Below, piece after piece: positions 34,830 through 48,207 of a stretch of DNA of 64,000 nt. Both the position numbers and the translations under genes were made by a program. The notes beneath the pieces are model-generated. The model was not told the origin of the DNA. It searched no databases and saw only the letters and a list, made by a program, of their open reading frames with translations. Numbering within the stretch: the stretch's first letter is position 1; every line of letters starts with the position of its first letter. The stretch comes from Rhizophagus irregularis (Eukaryota; Glomeromycota; Glomeromycetes; Glomerales; Glomeraceae): NCBI RefSeq assembly GCF_026210795.1, contig NC_089445.1, positions 1,984,001-2,048,000 on the forward strand. Reading direction: 5' to 3'.

Positions 34830-34912
34830 AGAAAATAATAAAGAAAAGAAATAAGAATAAAAAAATAGTGGTGTAACGTTATTTATGTTGCCATGATTTC
34901 AAGATCGGCATC

Positions 34913-35618
34913 ACACAGAGGAAACACACAATTCCATTGCGGTTTTTATTTAAATTCCATAATAGGCAACGTTAAACTTTTACGAATGTTGATTATTACC
35001 AGCCAAAAAGAAATCGTTAATTCTGTAGAATTGATATTGTATTAGTAACAAATCTGAAAATAATTTATAGAGTTCGCATAAAGTCTAATATTAAATTTTT
35101 ATATGATACTGTACATAATTTTGATTTACTTAGTTGATGGAACACCCCAACGAAGTATAGACGTATTTTAAGGTTAAAATGGTTCGAGTTTGATACCAAA
35201 TAATCCGAAACCACGGGAGGATCAAGCCAAAGATGTATCTAAGTATCTTGCAAGAAATGTAGATTGATAGTTCTTATAATTTTGAAACGTATATCATTAT
35301 GATTCAATGACTCAAGCTCAAGCACAATTGCTTTCAATTAATAAGTGCCAGCCATACTTACGTCCGTGTCCAACAAAAATCACTGGATATGTTCTGTGTA
35401 CAACACTGCCCTTAATATTTGAGACATGAAAAGTATGAAAAGAGTAAAATTTTCATTTTTATTTACTTAAATCTTTTTTTTTTATAAAAAAAGTCTATAA
35501 TACTGAATGTTACATTTTATTATGTTAAATAATGTACATAAACGTCTAACTTTATATTATATACAGAAAAAAATATGATCTTTCAATGAAATTTTTATGT
35601 TAATAAATAAGAAACTAA
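34913..35618. other. Intergenic between kinase and Arf GEF
   Basis: No gene. 34965-35060 repeats sequence found at 30975-31090. 35120-35400 is less AT-rich but no long frame or RNA gene was recognised. Confidence 0.5.
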
Positions 35619-38609
35619 TTAAAATTCGGATGATGAAAAAATATTAAAAGTAGCTGGTCTATCCTTAATGCTAACTTCTCCATCACTCTTATATCCGTCT
35701 GATGTATTATATTTTGAATTAAGATGATTGTTTTTTTTAGTTGTAAAAAAGTGGGAAAGATGTTTATGATTTCTATGCATGCTTTTTCTTTTTTGCCAAT
35801 AACAATTATCTCCAATTATTGTTGAATATAAATCTTTTTCCATAATCTCATGATAACAACTTAATCTACTTAACTCCAAAAATGTTTGTCTTAATCTTTT
35901 TCCTAAATCTGTTGCTACTTGAATCATTTTATCCTTTGTTGTCGCTTTATATGGAATCATTATTGTTAAATTATTCCTAAATCGAATATCTGCATCTAAT
36001 TGTGATTTCAATGTTGCAATTTTTCCATCAAGTTCTGCGATCTTTAACTAGTTTTATTTGTAAAAAAAAAAAATATTTTTTTTAAATGTTAGTAAATAAG
36101 TAAATGATGAAATTACATAAACAAATTAAAAAATGTACACACTTTTAGAACTTCTGATCTGCGATGGACATCATTTATATTACCACCATCATTACGGTTT
36201 TGTTGATAATTAAAGTATGGTTGTGGACAAGTATTTTTCTTTTCTTTGTGAACTTTAGTTCCATTACTGACATTACTGATAATGTTGACATTACTGACGC
36301 TTAAACTCTTAATACGATTTAAACTACTGCTTCTAGTGTGTCTCATTTTTAATCCAACCGTCTTAAATGTGGCTGCATAATTTATCTTTGTAATCCAATC
36401 GTTCATTTCATCCTCATTTTCAGCTTGGAAAAGATATTGATTACCTTTTGGACATGTTAGACGAAATACATACTTATATTTCGTATAGCTATTATCATAT
36501 AAAGCAACTGATTCTGAGGTCATTAAGAGTACATCCGGTTTTAATGTAGACAATGTTGTTGATTTCTTTATTAAAGAAAAATAAAAAGATTAAATTAGTT
36601 TTTACTTTTTTTCTAAAAAAAAAGGAAATTCAAGTTAATCGAGATAACATTACCGATGGATCTTTCAAATCGGCAATTTTAGAGTCGAACCAATCATCAT
36701 CTTTGAATAACATTAATTGACTTCCACTTAAAATAACACCATAATGATTCCAACTTCTCATCATAACTCCAGCTTTTTTTCCTTCCAATAAATCAACTTT
36801 ACGACTTAATTTTCCAACTTTAGTGATTTTAAGAAGAAATGTCCCTTCTTCATCATCTAAAGGATGTATTGAAGATGATGTTTGATTAAACGTTTCATTA
36901 TTTCTCACTCCTGTGATACGGATAGTATGAGACGTTGTAAATGCTCGGTGAATACCAACTGTATCGAATTCAGAAAGCGTTCCTTTATGTGAAAAAGGAT
37001 TTTCAATTGGTACAAGATGTTCAATCGATGGAGTGTATTCAGTTGGAACTTTCTAAATCAAAAATAAAAAAAAAAGAAAATAAAAATAAAAATCTAACTT
37101 TCTTCTTGAAAGATTAACGATTAAAAAATATGTTATGAACAAAAAAAAATTTACATGTTTGATGACGAAGTAAGGATCATTTTTGACACATGAGGATCGA
37201 TCCAGTAATCCAAATATCATTGAATTACGATTTTTACTAGAAGATGAAGAAAGCATAGTTTGACCATTTACATCCGTATCATCATCAGCATAGATAAATC
37301 GCATAAAGGTGATATTATCATAAAGAATCTAAAATAGAACTCGGTTAAGTTATTTTTATTAGGATGAATAAAAAATAACAATAAATTAATAAAATTTACT
37401 TCTAATATCTCTGGGGGAACTCCATCAATCCTTGAATTTTTCACAAATTCTTCTTTTGTCATTTTACGTTTCACACTCTTGTTGAATGCATCGGTGTGAA
37501 GCATTAACAATGAAAACGAAAGGACATACGTAGTGTCTAAAAGTATAACGTTATAATTAAAAATCATTGTGCATATAATTTAAATTAAAATTTATAATTC
37601 TACATACCTGGTGAAGTGAATAAACCCGGATTACAATCATGATATCGCTTTGCAAAAGATTCCATAACACGATCAATTTGTTGAGTTTCCTTTGGCAAAT
37701 GACAATCCATAAGGAATTTTCTATTTAAATATATATATATATATATATATGAATATATATCAAATTTTTTAAAAATTAAATTAATCAAACAGATAAATAA
37801 AAAAATCTTTACCTTAAAGCGATATCGATCGGATCACTAGTGAAATCAAAAGTTTCCATGTAAGTTCGTAATACAGTTTCATGAAATACATCTTTACTTT
37901 TAGTGAGTAAAGTAGCCAATTCTGATTTAGATAAAGTATCTCGTAATTTTTCAAGATATTGTTGTGGAGACTCTTTATAAGATTTATTTAATAATACAGT
38001 ATTTCTTCCTGAATCTAATAAATTTACCATTGATTTTGTTGAAGGTACAGTATTACTTTTATATTTATTCTCGTCTTGACCTTTAAATGAGATAATAGGA
38101 ACACTTGGAGCAGATCCAGAACGCTTACGTTTATTATCACCATTCAACGCGAAATTTGAATTTTCAAGAACTTTCGGTTCGTTGTTATTTGTATCACAAG
38201 AAGATTCATAAGAAACCACAGTAATATTTGGAAGTTCAACATTACTTGATGAATTCGTATCTGATTGTTGTTGTTGTTTTAATGTGGAATCACCAGAGTT
38301 TGATATCATAGTTGTTGTAACAGTTGTTACAGTAGTAGTAGTTGTTGTTGTTGTAATAGTGGTAGAATTTGGATTACTAGAATTTGAATGAACATCATAA
38401 GGAGGAGGAGGCGGTATTTCTTTATCAAAATATGAATTTATTCCTAATATACTATCATTACTTGAATTACGGCGCATTAGACCACCCTTTTTATTCTGAT
38501 ATTTAGGAGAGTTTTCAGACTTTGAACGAGATAATTTTTTTATGTCTTGGTTAATATTGCTGTCAAGGAAAAGAGTTTTTGGATCTGAATTAAGGTTTAA
38601 ATTGTTCAT
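35619..38609 (-). CDS. Sec7-PH guanine nucleotide exchange factor for Arf GTPases (EFA6/Yel1-like)
   Basis: Seven exons, 38609-37813, 37720-37608, 37536-37400, 37328-37155, 37052-36654, 36565-36143 and 36047-35619, join in phase to 823 residues. Residues 1-200 are low-complexity (Thr, Gln and Pro runs: PPPPP, poly-Thr coded by ACT/ACA). The Sec7 domain spans about 205-345: [19 protein letters not shown], then the conserved [16 protein letters not shown] with the glutamic finger Glu277, then [19 protein letters not shown] domain follows (about 465-610): [33 protein letters not shown] and [14 protein letters not shown]. The C-terminus has a coiled-coil-like segment ([17 protein letters not shown]) and a basic tail. 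Sec7-PH-coil is the order of EFA6/PSD and yeast Yel1 proteins, which activate Arf6/Arf3 at the plasma membrane; that specificity is inferred. Confidence 0.93.
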
Positions 38610-40764
38610 ATTAATTTTTTTTTTTCAACGAGAATTTTAACAATAAGTAAAAAAACACTTGTAAAAAAAAGTTTTTATTGACTTTTTAAATGATTTTATT
38701 AAATGAACTTTAATTGTTTCCAATATTGTAAGAGTTAATGAAATTTTTTTTTTAATTTTTTTTTTTTTCAGGGGAATCTAAAATAAGAATTTTCAAACTA
38801 TTTATAACGTGTTATATTTACAAAAATGAAAAAAAAACCATTCCCTTTTTTTTTAAAAAGAAGGTAAAAAATGGTAAGTTTTTATATTAAGTCGTTGTTT
38901 AACAAAAAAAGCACAACATTTCCAGACTTTTAGGGTTTTTGTTTGTTTTTTTCGGATTCAATAGAAAGCTTACCAAAACGGAACAGGTTAACTATTTTAA
39001 AAAAAATGATGCAGTATCAGATGCTTTATCTCCTGATATTTATTTATTTGATATTTTTTCAAATCGGAAATTTGAATTGGGTAAATGATTACGCATTTCT
39101 GTATTATAAATTATATTTTAAGATAGATGATCATTTAACAAATTATAATCCATAATTATTGAATTATTGGTATATTTTTTCCATATTTACTTCAATTGAT
39201 GATCATAATTTGAAACATTCATCGGGAATATCATCATTATGATCTAATAAAAACTTGATTTAGGCTTAAAGAATGAATGCAAAATTTTGTTAATTTATCA
39301 TTTTTACGAAATTTCATAAAGATGAAAAAAAAAATTATGTGAAATTTTAATTATTTACTTTTTATTAATTATTTTATATATATATATTTTATATATATTT
39401 TTTATTTTATATTTTTTATTTTATTTTATTTTATTTTATTTATTTATTTTTTTTTCATTAAAAATTTCTAATTCAAGGCGCTGATTAATAATAAATTTGA
39501 TATAGTTTTTCCAAAAATATATAATTTTTTTAAAATGATTGACCAAATTTAGAACATAAAAAAAAAGAAATTTTTGATATATTGATTCTAAATAATTTTT
39601 TAAAAATAATTTATTACATATATATTTTTTATTATGATTTATATTTTTTTTATATTTGCATATTTATTTATTTTTTTTATTTTTATTTTTATTTTTATTT
39701 TTATTTTTATTTTTTTTAAGGAAAAAAAAAAGAAATTTTATTTATTTATTTATAATTAAAATTATTTTCAGATATTTTTTCATTGAATAATCAAATCAGG
39801 GATTTTTCCGCAGAAAATTTGAAAATTTTCAAAAAAAAAAATTCATTATTTTGTACGAAATGTAAAATTTGGCAAAAGCAATTCAATTGCCGACAGGTTT
39901 AAATTATATTACATTATACATTATTTCATTGTTTTCTTTGTTTCTTTTGTGTATTGTGTTGATCAATTTGATCTACATACTATACTTTATCAAGTTTATC
40001 AAGTTTCTTTTTTTTTTGCCCCAGAAGAATTTTAAATTGCGTATATTTTAACATCTTAATACTAATTTGGAAAGAAATCGTTTAGACCTAAAGAAATTAG
40101 TGATTGCTGATCATAAAATCTATCGAAAAGGTTACGTAACGTATAAATTAACGATTCTCTCATTTGATTGTAATATTAATATTCTCCTTCTATTATTGAG
40201 TAAAGTTCCAGATAAAACAGTAATGGTACACTTGGCAGGAAGGTACCGGAAATATTCAGGATTAGCAGAATAAGCGGACAATTCATCTTATTTAGTGTAT
40301 CAACCCCGAATGATATTGTCATATCAGATATCCACTAATACCCTTATTGACAGTGAACCTTGCAATGTATCACATTTTAGGGTAAAAAGAAATCTTAATA
40401 AGGTAATAACATGAAACATTTAATTATGTTATTTAAGCAATTTGTTTCAAACCGCCTAATGCTGGTTTTTATAACCTAATTCGGAATTTGAATTATTATT
40501 AGATTCTTTAAATCCGATAACAATAATACAATATTTATTTATAATATCTAATTCGATTTCTAAAAATACGGATGTGATTTCTTATCAATGTATAGAACAA
40601 TGTCCAGTTCATTCCAACTAGATAACAATTTCACTCTTGAACAATGTGACAGATCTTTACGATGTGACAATTGTAACTTGGCGCGTCTCCCAGTATACTA
40701 CTGTTTTATTTAACTGTACATATACGAGCTTCCCTTAATACATTCATATAATTATAAAGCGTAT
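38610..40764. other. Intergenic, low complexity
   Basis: T/A homopolymers and TTTTA repeats (39370-39440, 39650-39720) dominate. No gene recognised; short ORFs at 38943, 39869 and 40067 lack support. Confidence 0.5.
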
Positions 40765-42058
40765 TCATTCTTCATTCTTTAGAGATAATTGTCGATCATA
40801 CAATTTCAATAAATTTCTTTCCAACATTGTAATGGTAATTTTACCTATTGTAGGAACATAAATACTGGCTTTTTCTTTAATATTATCTTCAAAATTTTTA
40901 AATGCGGAAAAATTTATAGCTATGACTCCTTCACGTAATAAAGCAGTCGGAACTTTATAAGAAGGTGTTGGAACTCCTGTAATTACTACATCTGAAATTG
41001 GTAAAATTTCCTCAAGTTTCAAATTTGTAATTCGAACCTAATTAAAATAAATAAATTTATATATTAGGAAATAAAAAACTTTAAAAGTTTCAATTTCTTT
41101 TTAATACCTCATATGTTTTTAATTTCAATTCGGTTCCATGATGAATTTCTTGTATATTATTAATATCTACAGAATATACTTTTCCTCCTTCATTAGCTAA
41201 TAAAACAGCAAGAGGTCGTCCTACAATTTCACTACGATTAATTATAGTAATTACGCATCCATGTAATCGATTTCCATATAAAAGAACCGAATTATATACC
41301 CTAATATATTCCATTACCTAAAACATGTTTGAAAGATTAAATTTACATTTACAAATAAATTTTTAAAACTATTTTACCTTAATTATGGCTAATGGAGTAC
41401 AAGGAATGATGTAATTTTTAATTTGTTCCTCGTCAAGATATGGGATATTTTGATATGAATTACATATTTGGCACAATCCTTCTACATCTTTTGTGACACT
41501 AACAACGTTTTGAAGATATTGATCCTAAAAAAAAAGGGAATGGTTTAAAAAAGAATTTTTAAATCTCTTTTTTAGTTAGCTTACCTGAAGATCTCCAAAT
41601 ACTGGATAATACACCATTATACCATGTACACTATCGTCTTCATTTGCTTCAATAATTTGATCTTTTAATTCTTCTCTATTACATTTTCTCAATTCAAATA
41701 TTACACCAGTTTCTTCACATGTTTTCGATGTACATTCCGCATATTTTATAGAAGCAGGATCTTCATTAGCAAGAAATCCAACAAGTTTTGGTTTAATTCC
41801 ACGAGTTTTTATCATAGTCTTTAATTCTTCTCTAAAAGAATTTAAGATCAAAAAAAAATTATCATAGTAAACTTGTTTTCATTATAATTCGAATAGACTA
41901 AAAAATTTGATGGGGATGCCATATGATTCCAATTTTGATCTCTTTTTACTTGACTATTTAGTACAAAAACTACTTTCTTAACTAAAATCTTCACATGTTA
42001 TTAGATGTTACCTATAACTTGCGGAAATTTCTTTTGCAGAGATGGTTTTGCACGACAT
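40765..42058 (-). CDS. MTD1: NAD-dependent methylenetetrahydrofolate dehydrogenase
   Basis: Cytosolic one-carbon enzyme oxidising 5,10-methylene-THF to methenyl-THF. Five exons, 42058-42012, 41831-41585, 41524-41378, 41317-41108 and 41037-40765, join in phase to 307 residues; yeast Mtd1 is about 320. The short first exon reads MSCKTISAKEISASYR. Then PKLVGFLANEDPASIKYAEC, VHGIMVYYPVFGD, CTPLAII, the dinucleotide-fold segment VITIINRSEIVGRPLAVLLA, and DVVITGVPTPSYKVP. In bifunctional FolD/MTHFD proteins the helix 'Y-x-x-x-K' supplies the cyclohydrolase Lys; here it is YAECTSK, with Thr at that place, as in the monofunctional yeast enzyme. This supports dehydrogenase-only activity. Confidence 0.93.
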
Positions 42059-45000
42059 GTCTAAAAAAAAAAAATCTATAAATCGTACATAACATAAATC
42101 AATACGATATAAATCAGCATCATATCAAATCCGCTTTGATAATTAGACTCTTTATCCGCAGTTACTTTCAGCAAATATGGAGATGATCTGACATTTGTCA
42201 TCGTAATGCCGTAATGCCACCAAAGTATCTAATTTTGGTAATTATTGTTCATATGTTCATATGTATCAGGGATTCAGGGGATTCAGGGGAATCTAAGATA
42301 TCAATTTTTAATTCAGTCGTTGAATCAAAGATCAAAAATTGTTATGTGGCTTATATCCATATTGACAAAAAATTGATTACTCAAAGTAGTAATTATCATT
42401 TATTCATTTACATTTACATGCATTAATTATATAATACTCCCTAAAAAAAAAAAATAATAATAACGATTAGCACGGGAATATTTTGGTATAATATCATATT
42501 TTACTTGTATGATTTTCACGATAGAAATATGCAGTACGCTTGATTACTTGATTATCTAGTATTTTTTTTTCTATTTTTTTTATGCCCAATCTTTTCAGCC
42601 TCATTGCAACAAAGTACGGTTTACTTGGAAAAAATTATTGCCGAGATGATTATCATTGTGCAACAGAAAAATCTTTCCAACAAAAAAAATTTCAAATTTT
42701 TTATTCCTTTCATTTCTTCCGAAGTTTATTGTAAAACAAACATATTCCTGAAATCACCAAGCATTACAAACGAAAGTTCTAAGCAAAACAAATATGTAGC
42801 ATTTTTGAACTTTGCAAACTAATTTTATTTAATTCCGACGTTGCATTTCTCGTACAAGTATAGTTGACTTTCTATCTAAACTATCTAAACATGTTTTTTC
42901 TGGTAAGAAAAAAGGACAAGATGATTAAAGCTGATTATCTGATTTAGATTTTTGACTAAAGTATTTTATGTTTATTTTTTTTACAGGTAATTGCAATATC
43001 AAGTATTAGCCTTGAAAAGGGAATGAACTTTTTTAGCAATATAATAAATAAAACTGGATCATGGGTTAATTTTAGAATAATAATGTGAAATTGTAAACAG
43101 ATGAAACTGATGAAAACTGATAACGTATAGAAACAATGATATATTTTTTATTACAATCAGTAAGCAAGAATTCTTTGGACATATAATCCACTGATAAATC
43201 GCGTCATGGACCTTAGTTATCTTATTCTGACTTATCAAACTTTACGCGTTATAAAGTTTGAAGAAAGTTTGTCATAAAAGTCAGTATATTATTAGAAACA
43301 AGGTAAACACTCTATCTTTTATTTAGATTTTTTTTTTTTCATTTCATAAATAATAAACAATCCTATTCCCATTAAATCTTTTTCTTTAGCTAAAAGGAAC
43401 AATGTGTGAGCGGATATGCGAAGATAGAGCCGCAACAGAAACCCAAGGGCTAAAAATGGAACTGAGAGATTGTTTAAATTTTTTAGTTGTACATACAAAT
43501 CAGCAAACTCCAGACAGTTAGCATAATAAGAAATCAGATGAAGAAGAATAAGAAGAAGAAAATAATGATAATAATCGGCAAGAGAAATCAAACGACAATT
43601 GTACATCCAAATGAATAGGAGGTTGATAATTTATTATTGCTAGTTTATTTTACCATAAATTTGACTAATTTCAACTTTTTTACTTAATTTTACATTTTAG
43701 TTAAAAAATCTATTTCGAAGTATACTCGATAATCATACTCAAACGGCGCAGCAACAAAGGATCAGAAAATACGACGATGAACTGCAATGTTACGATTAAA
43801 TTGCATAATTGGCGTTATCATATTATAGCAACATTGACTGCCCTTCTAGATGCTGTTAATTTACGACCAAAATTAACGCAGGCACTTTGTTTGGAAGTCA
43901 AGTTTCTACAGAAACGGTTCAATTAACGGGTTTACAACAGAAACTTACGAATCGTTAATAAGGATTCCGTTAAAAAACCGTATAGAGTCAGCAATTAAAC
44001 GCGAAGTGACCAAAAGATACTCCCGTATAAGACGTGTAGTGGCCAGTTGATCTGATCAGGTCGAACATTTCGTGCTGCTTTGATCCTCGTATCTTGTGAT
44101 ATTCCAGCAGCAAGAAAAATTTGCGGACACATTTCAGCATTAGCTTCTTGCAATCGATGTAAAAAACATGCAATGAAAAACTATCTACACTTGTTGATTT
44201 GTTGACACCAAAAGAACATAGTAATGCTAGTGTGATTTGCAAAGGTTACATTTTCAAATATGATTTTTGCTATCGGTTATATTTTTTTCATCTAACCCTT
44301 TCCAATTACGAAAATAATCAACATAATTTTGCGGGTATGGATGACATGAAAGAATGGTTCGTACTCCGGAATCTGAACAAATATCGTCAGAAAGCTTTGG
44401 AGTGGAGGCGATGCAGTCGTCGACAGATGCTTTTGCTACTTTAAAGAAGGAGGTGCATGTCCTATTCCTTTGAAGATACTAGGGGAACTTTTATGACATT
44501 GACTAAGAACAGTTACTCCGGCGTGATACTGAGACCTCAGAATACAATTTATTATTGATAAATACACAAATTGAATCAATTAGAAATGGAAAAGTGCTAA
44601 TTCAACAACTAAATTATTAAATTAATATAGCAGATAGTTGGCAAAGCAAATAAAAATAAGTTGTAGGATGAGAAAACATCATTGTGCTGATAATTAATCG
44701 TAATCTTGATGTAACGAGATGTTTACAAGTTTTTTATTAAATAATGTTTCCTAGAATCACGTACAAATATATTATTTACTATTCTTATAATTGTTGTAAT
44801 TAGGATTAATAAAATCTCTAATTGATTTACTTCAGAAAAAAAAGTAAATTTTGTTTTATTGATAAAATTTTGACTGCACCGCCAATAATTAATACAAATA
44901 AATCGTGTTCAATTATATATATTAAAAAGTTAAGTAATATTGATGAATTAATACGGAATTACAATTCTGTTAAATTTTGGTTGGTAATCCTTGGCCAGCA

Positions 45001-48000
45001 TTAGTTGGATGATGAATTGTTATTGGATAGTTTATACTAATTCTTTTCAATAAAAGTTCGAATCATGTATAAAGGAATTATATATATAATTTCAACAATA
45101 AAAAAGCTAATTACGTGATTTAAAGTATAACCACAATGAATGAATATACTGGATATGGTAACCTTTTTAATAGGAATTTACCGATTGGGAATGTATATTA
45201 AAGATGTGAAACTTTGAAATTCTTTAATAAAGAAGAAAAGTATTTTAATTTCATTCTTACTTAAAAAAAAAAAATTGTTGTCTATTATACATTGTTATCA
45301 TTTTGTACGATTTTCATTGTCAATCGACTTTGAAAAACATATACAACGTATAATAAATTTCCTAATTGATTTAACAGAATTTACGGACTGGTATTTGCCA
45401 TGATACTCTGAAAATTTGTATCACTAAATATACTTACATATATAGACAATAGACAATGCTTCCTTATATATTAACGTTGTCCACGAACATCCTTATATCC
45501 TTATATCCTTGTCCTTGGACCACGATTCAATCTGGTCCAATGAATTTAGAACATTGTCTTAGAAACGTTTTCACGAAACTTTTTAATAATATTTATTTCA
45601 AATATTTTGATTTTAAAATGTATCAAATGTATCTGAATAGTGTTTTTATCAAATTATTTTTTAAAGAGCACAATATTTGTTAGATTTTGCAGTAATATTA
45701 TTAAAAAATTATTTTTTATTAGCATTAAAAAAGTACACGAAATACATGTACTATCATTATAAAGTCAAAAATACACGAAGTATTATCATTTTACCATCTT
45801 ATAACGATATTAGAAAAATATGGTATAATTTTGGTATATACTCATTATATTAAATGTACAACGTGAAAAAGTTTCATGTCGCACAAAATCTAAAAAATCG
45901 ATTGTAAAAAAAAAAAATTCGTTATGAGAAGTAGATTTTACTTCGTTAAACGGTAAATAAGGCATTTAATTAATGATATTCGGTATATATTAAATATTAA
46001 AATCGGTATTCGGTACCATACTGAAGATCCGCTATATTAAAAATTAAATTCGTTATTAAAGTGAGCTAACTAAATTATCCATATATAGCAATTCATAATT
46101 ATCTGCTAAACTCAACCAGAATACAATAACAATATAATTCGAGGAAAATACCAGCTATTTATTATTATGTTGACCAATCAAATTTGACTAGTCAGGTTAA
46201 ACAACCTTAGACCAGTACTCTAGTAGTCCAGGTTAAGGAGACTCATTGTCTACTTCATACTTTAACCAAAAAAGTTATTGACTTCTAATATTACTTATAG
46301 AGATAGATCAATTCCTTGATAGATAATAAATTATATATTAACGGGATGGAAATTATGTGATGGATTTGTCGACGAAATTGCATCATTTTCCGAGAATCCC
46401 GGTATTATATAAGGATTAAAAAAGATATCTATATACTATACAATTCTCCCTACATAGTATTAGAGTAAAAATAGTACCTGGTTCTTCACTTAGTATCGGC
46501 CCCCTAGTACTTTATACGGTAAAGTAATTGAATAATTAATTAAATAAGAAGTTTATACATTGTCAAAAGTAATTTTTAAGACCTCTAAAAATCTACTCGT
46601 AGATTGGTTACACCTGAAATCAGCAGAAGATGAAAAAATTGTAATGTAACACAAAACCGGTAAATGAAAAGGAGAAAAGTGATGATATATGATGATGATA
46701 TATGATGATATACAAGTAGTTGAAAAATGATTACAAAATAAGAAACAGAAGTCCGAGTTCCGACATCACGTGACGGACGGACAACCGGACCGAAGGTTAC
46801 AAAAAATTCTTTTTAACAAATTTAGTAAATTATAATTTTCGTTTCGGTGTAAATCAAGAAATAAAAAAAAAAGGATCGTTAATAATTCGGGATAATTAAC
46901 CATATTATATAAAACTACGGGAATTAAAATTATTTCAAATTGTATAATATTTAGTATATTAACGTAGTACAACCATGCGATGATTAGAGCATCGGGAATT
47001 TATATTAAAAAAATCTTCTTTTATATTTATAATTTGGAAATTCCTTTAAGAAAGATAATTTAAGAATGAACCCAATTTAGAAAATTTTTACTACATCATC
47101 ATCATCATAATTTTCAATATTTTGTTCATCCCGATCAACAGGTTAATTTTACACTGCATGTGGTAATCTCTTTAATAATAACAAACATAACTAAAAATTT
47201 TTCTGTGAGATGAAACCTTTTTTCTTTCTGTTTCTTTCAATCACATGTAATAATATATGTATATTATTCTTTAAGAAGTTCATTAATATATTATAAGGAA
47301 TTTAGTTTGGAATGATTTCATTTAAATTTCAATTTATGAAATTCTTTATTTTAATATTTTTTCTTTTTACCTTATTTTTCAACTTTTTTTGAAACTTTTT
47401 TAACAAAAAAAAAAAAATAAGCTCTATAGAAATAAATTAATGTTTATCAATGATGCATCTATTAAGAATTCCGCCTGAAATTTTGTGTTAAAAAAAGTTA
47501 CTGTTATAACAATGTATTTAACTGTATATTGTTGATCTATCGAACGGCACAAAATTTTTATATATAGTATAACATTAAATTTGAATAAATTGTTATTAAA
47601 AGTAAAACTATTTACATTGAACTCCTTATTTCTTTTATTTCTTTGTTTTTTTTTTTTTACTCTTAAAATTTTTTTTTTTATTGCTTATATATATACATAT
47701 ATATATATATGTATAAATCTTTTGAGCTGGTCTTAAAAAAAAAAAGATTAAACAAAAAAAAAAAAATCGAAAATTTGTTAATATTTATCGAAAAAAATAA
47801 TAATTCATCTCAAAACTCCCACGTACAAAAACAACATATCCACATTTTCACATTTTCACATTTTCACATTTTCACACGCCCATTATTTTGTTTCGGGATA
47901 AACAAATTAAGAAATCAATAACTATTCAAATAATTCCATCATTTTCAATTATTCCCTTTTTAAAGCCTCAGGGCGTGAAAAAAAATTCCCCCTTATAAAG

Positions 48001-48207
48001 TTATTTTTTTATCTGTCGGGAAAAAAAAAAATCCAAAAAAAAATATTTTTTTTTAACATATACATTTACATATAACACATATACAGTAACATTTACATAT
48101 ACATATACATACACACAATACATATAACAATACACACATATATATATAGAGTATATATATAAATAATCCTTGTAAATATTTCTCAAAAAAATATACACAA
48201 AAAAAAA
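42059..48207. other. 6.1-kb region without a supported gene
   Basis: Mostly AT-rich intergenic sequence with patches of more balanced composition (43700-44500, 46100-46500). No conserved domain, tRNA or transposase recognised. A 49-codon ORF at 43777-43926 and hydrophobic ORFs elsewhere are unsupported. 47837-47875 holds four copies of an 8-bp unit ACATTTTC. The segment next to 48208 likely contains the promoter and 5' leader of the PH/LRR gene. Confidence 0.5.
43319..43606 (-). CDS. Possible small hydrophobic protein
   Basis: 95 codons with a hydrophobic first half (YYHYFLLLILLHLISYYANC) and further hydrophobic segments, ending in a basic MKKKKSK tail. Composition resembles a small ER membrane protein, and the stretch is less AT-biased than its surroundings. 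No family recognised, no introns, no nearby partner. It could equally be a chance ORF. Confidence 0.22.
   Translation of the reverse strand: MYNCRLISLADYYHYFLLLILLHLISYYANCLEFADLYVQLKNLNNLSVPFLALGFLLRLYLRISAHTLFLLAKEKDLMGIGLFIIYEMKKKKSK

Noticed and set aside
43777-43926. 49-codon ORF (MNCNVTIKLHNW...)
   Set aside because: Protein-like but short, no family and no splice partner found.
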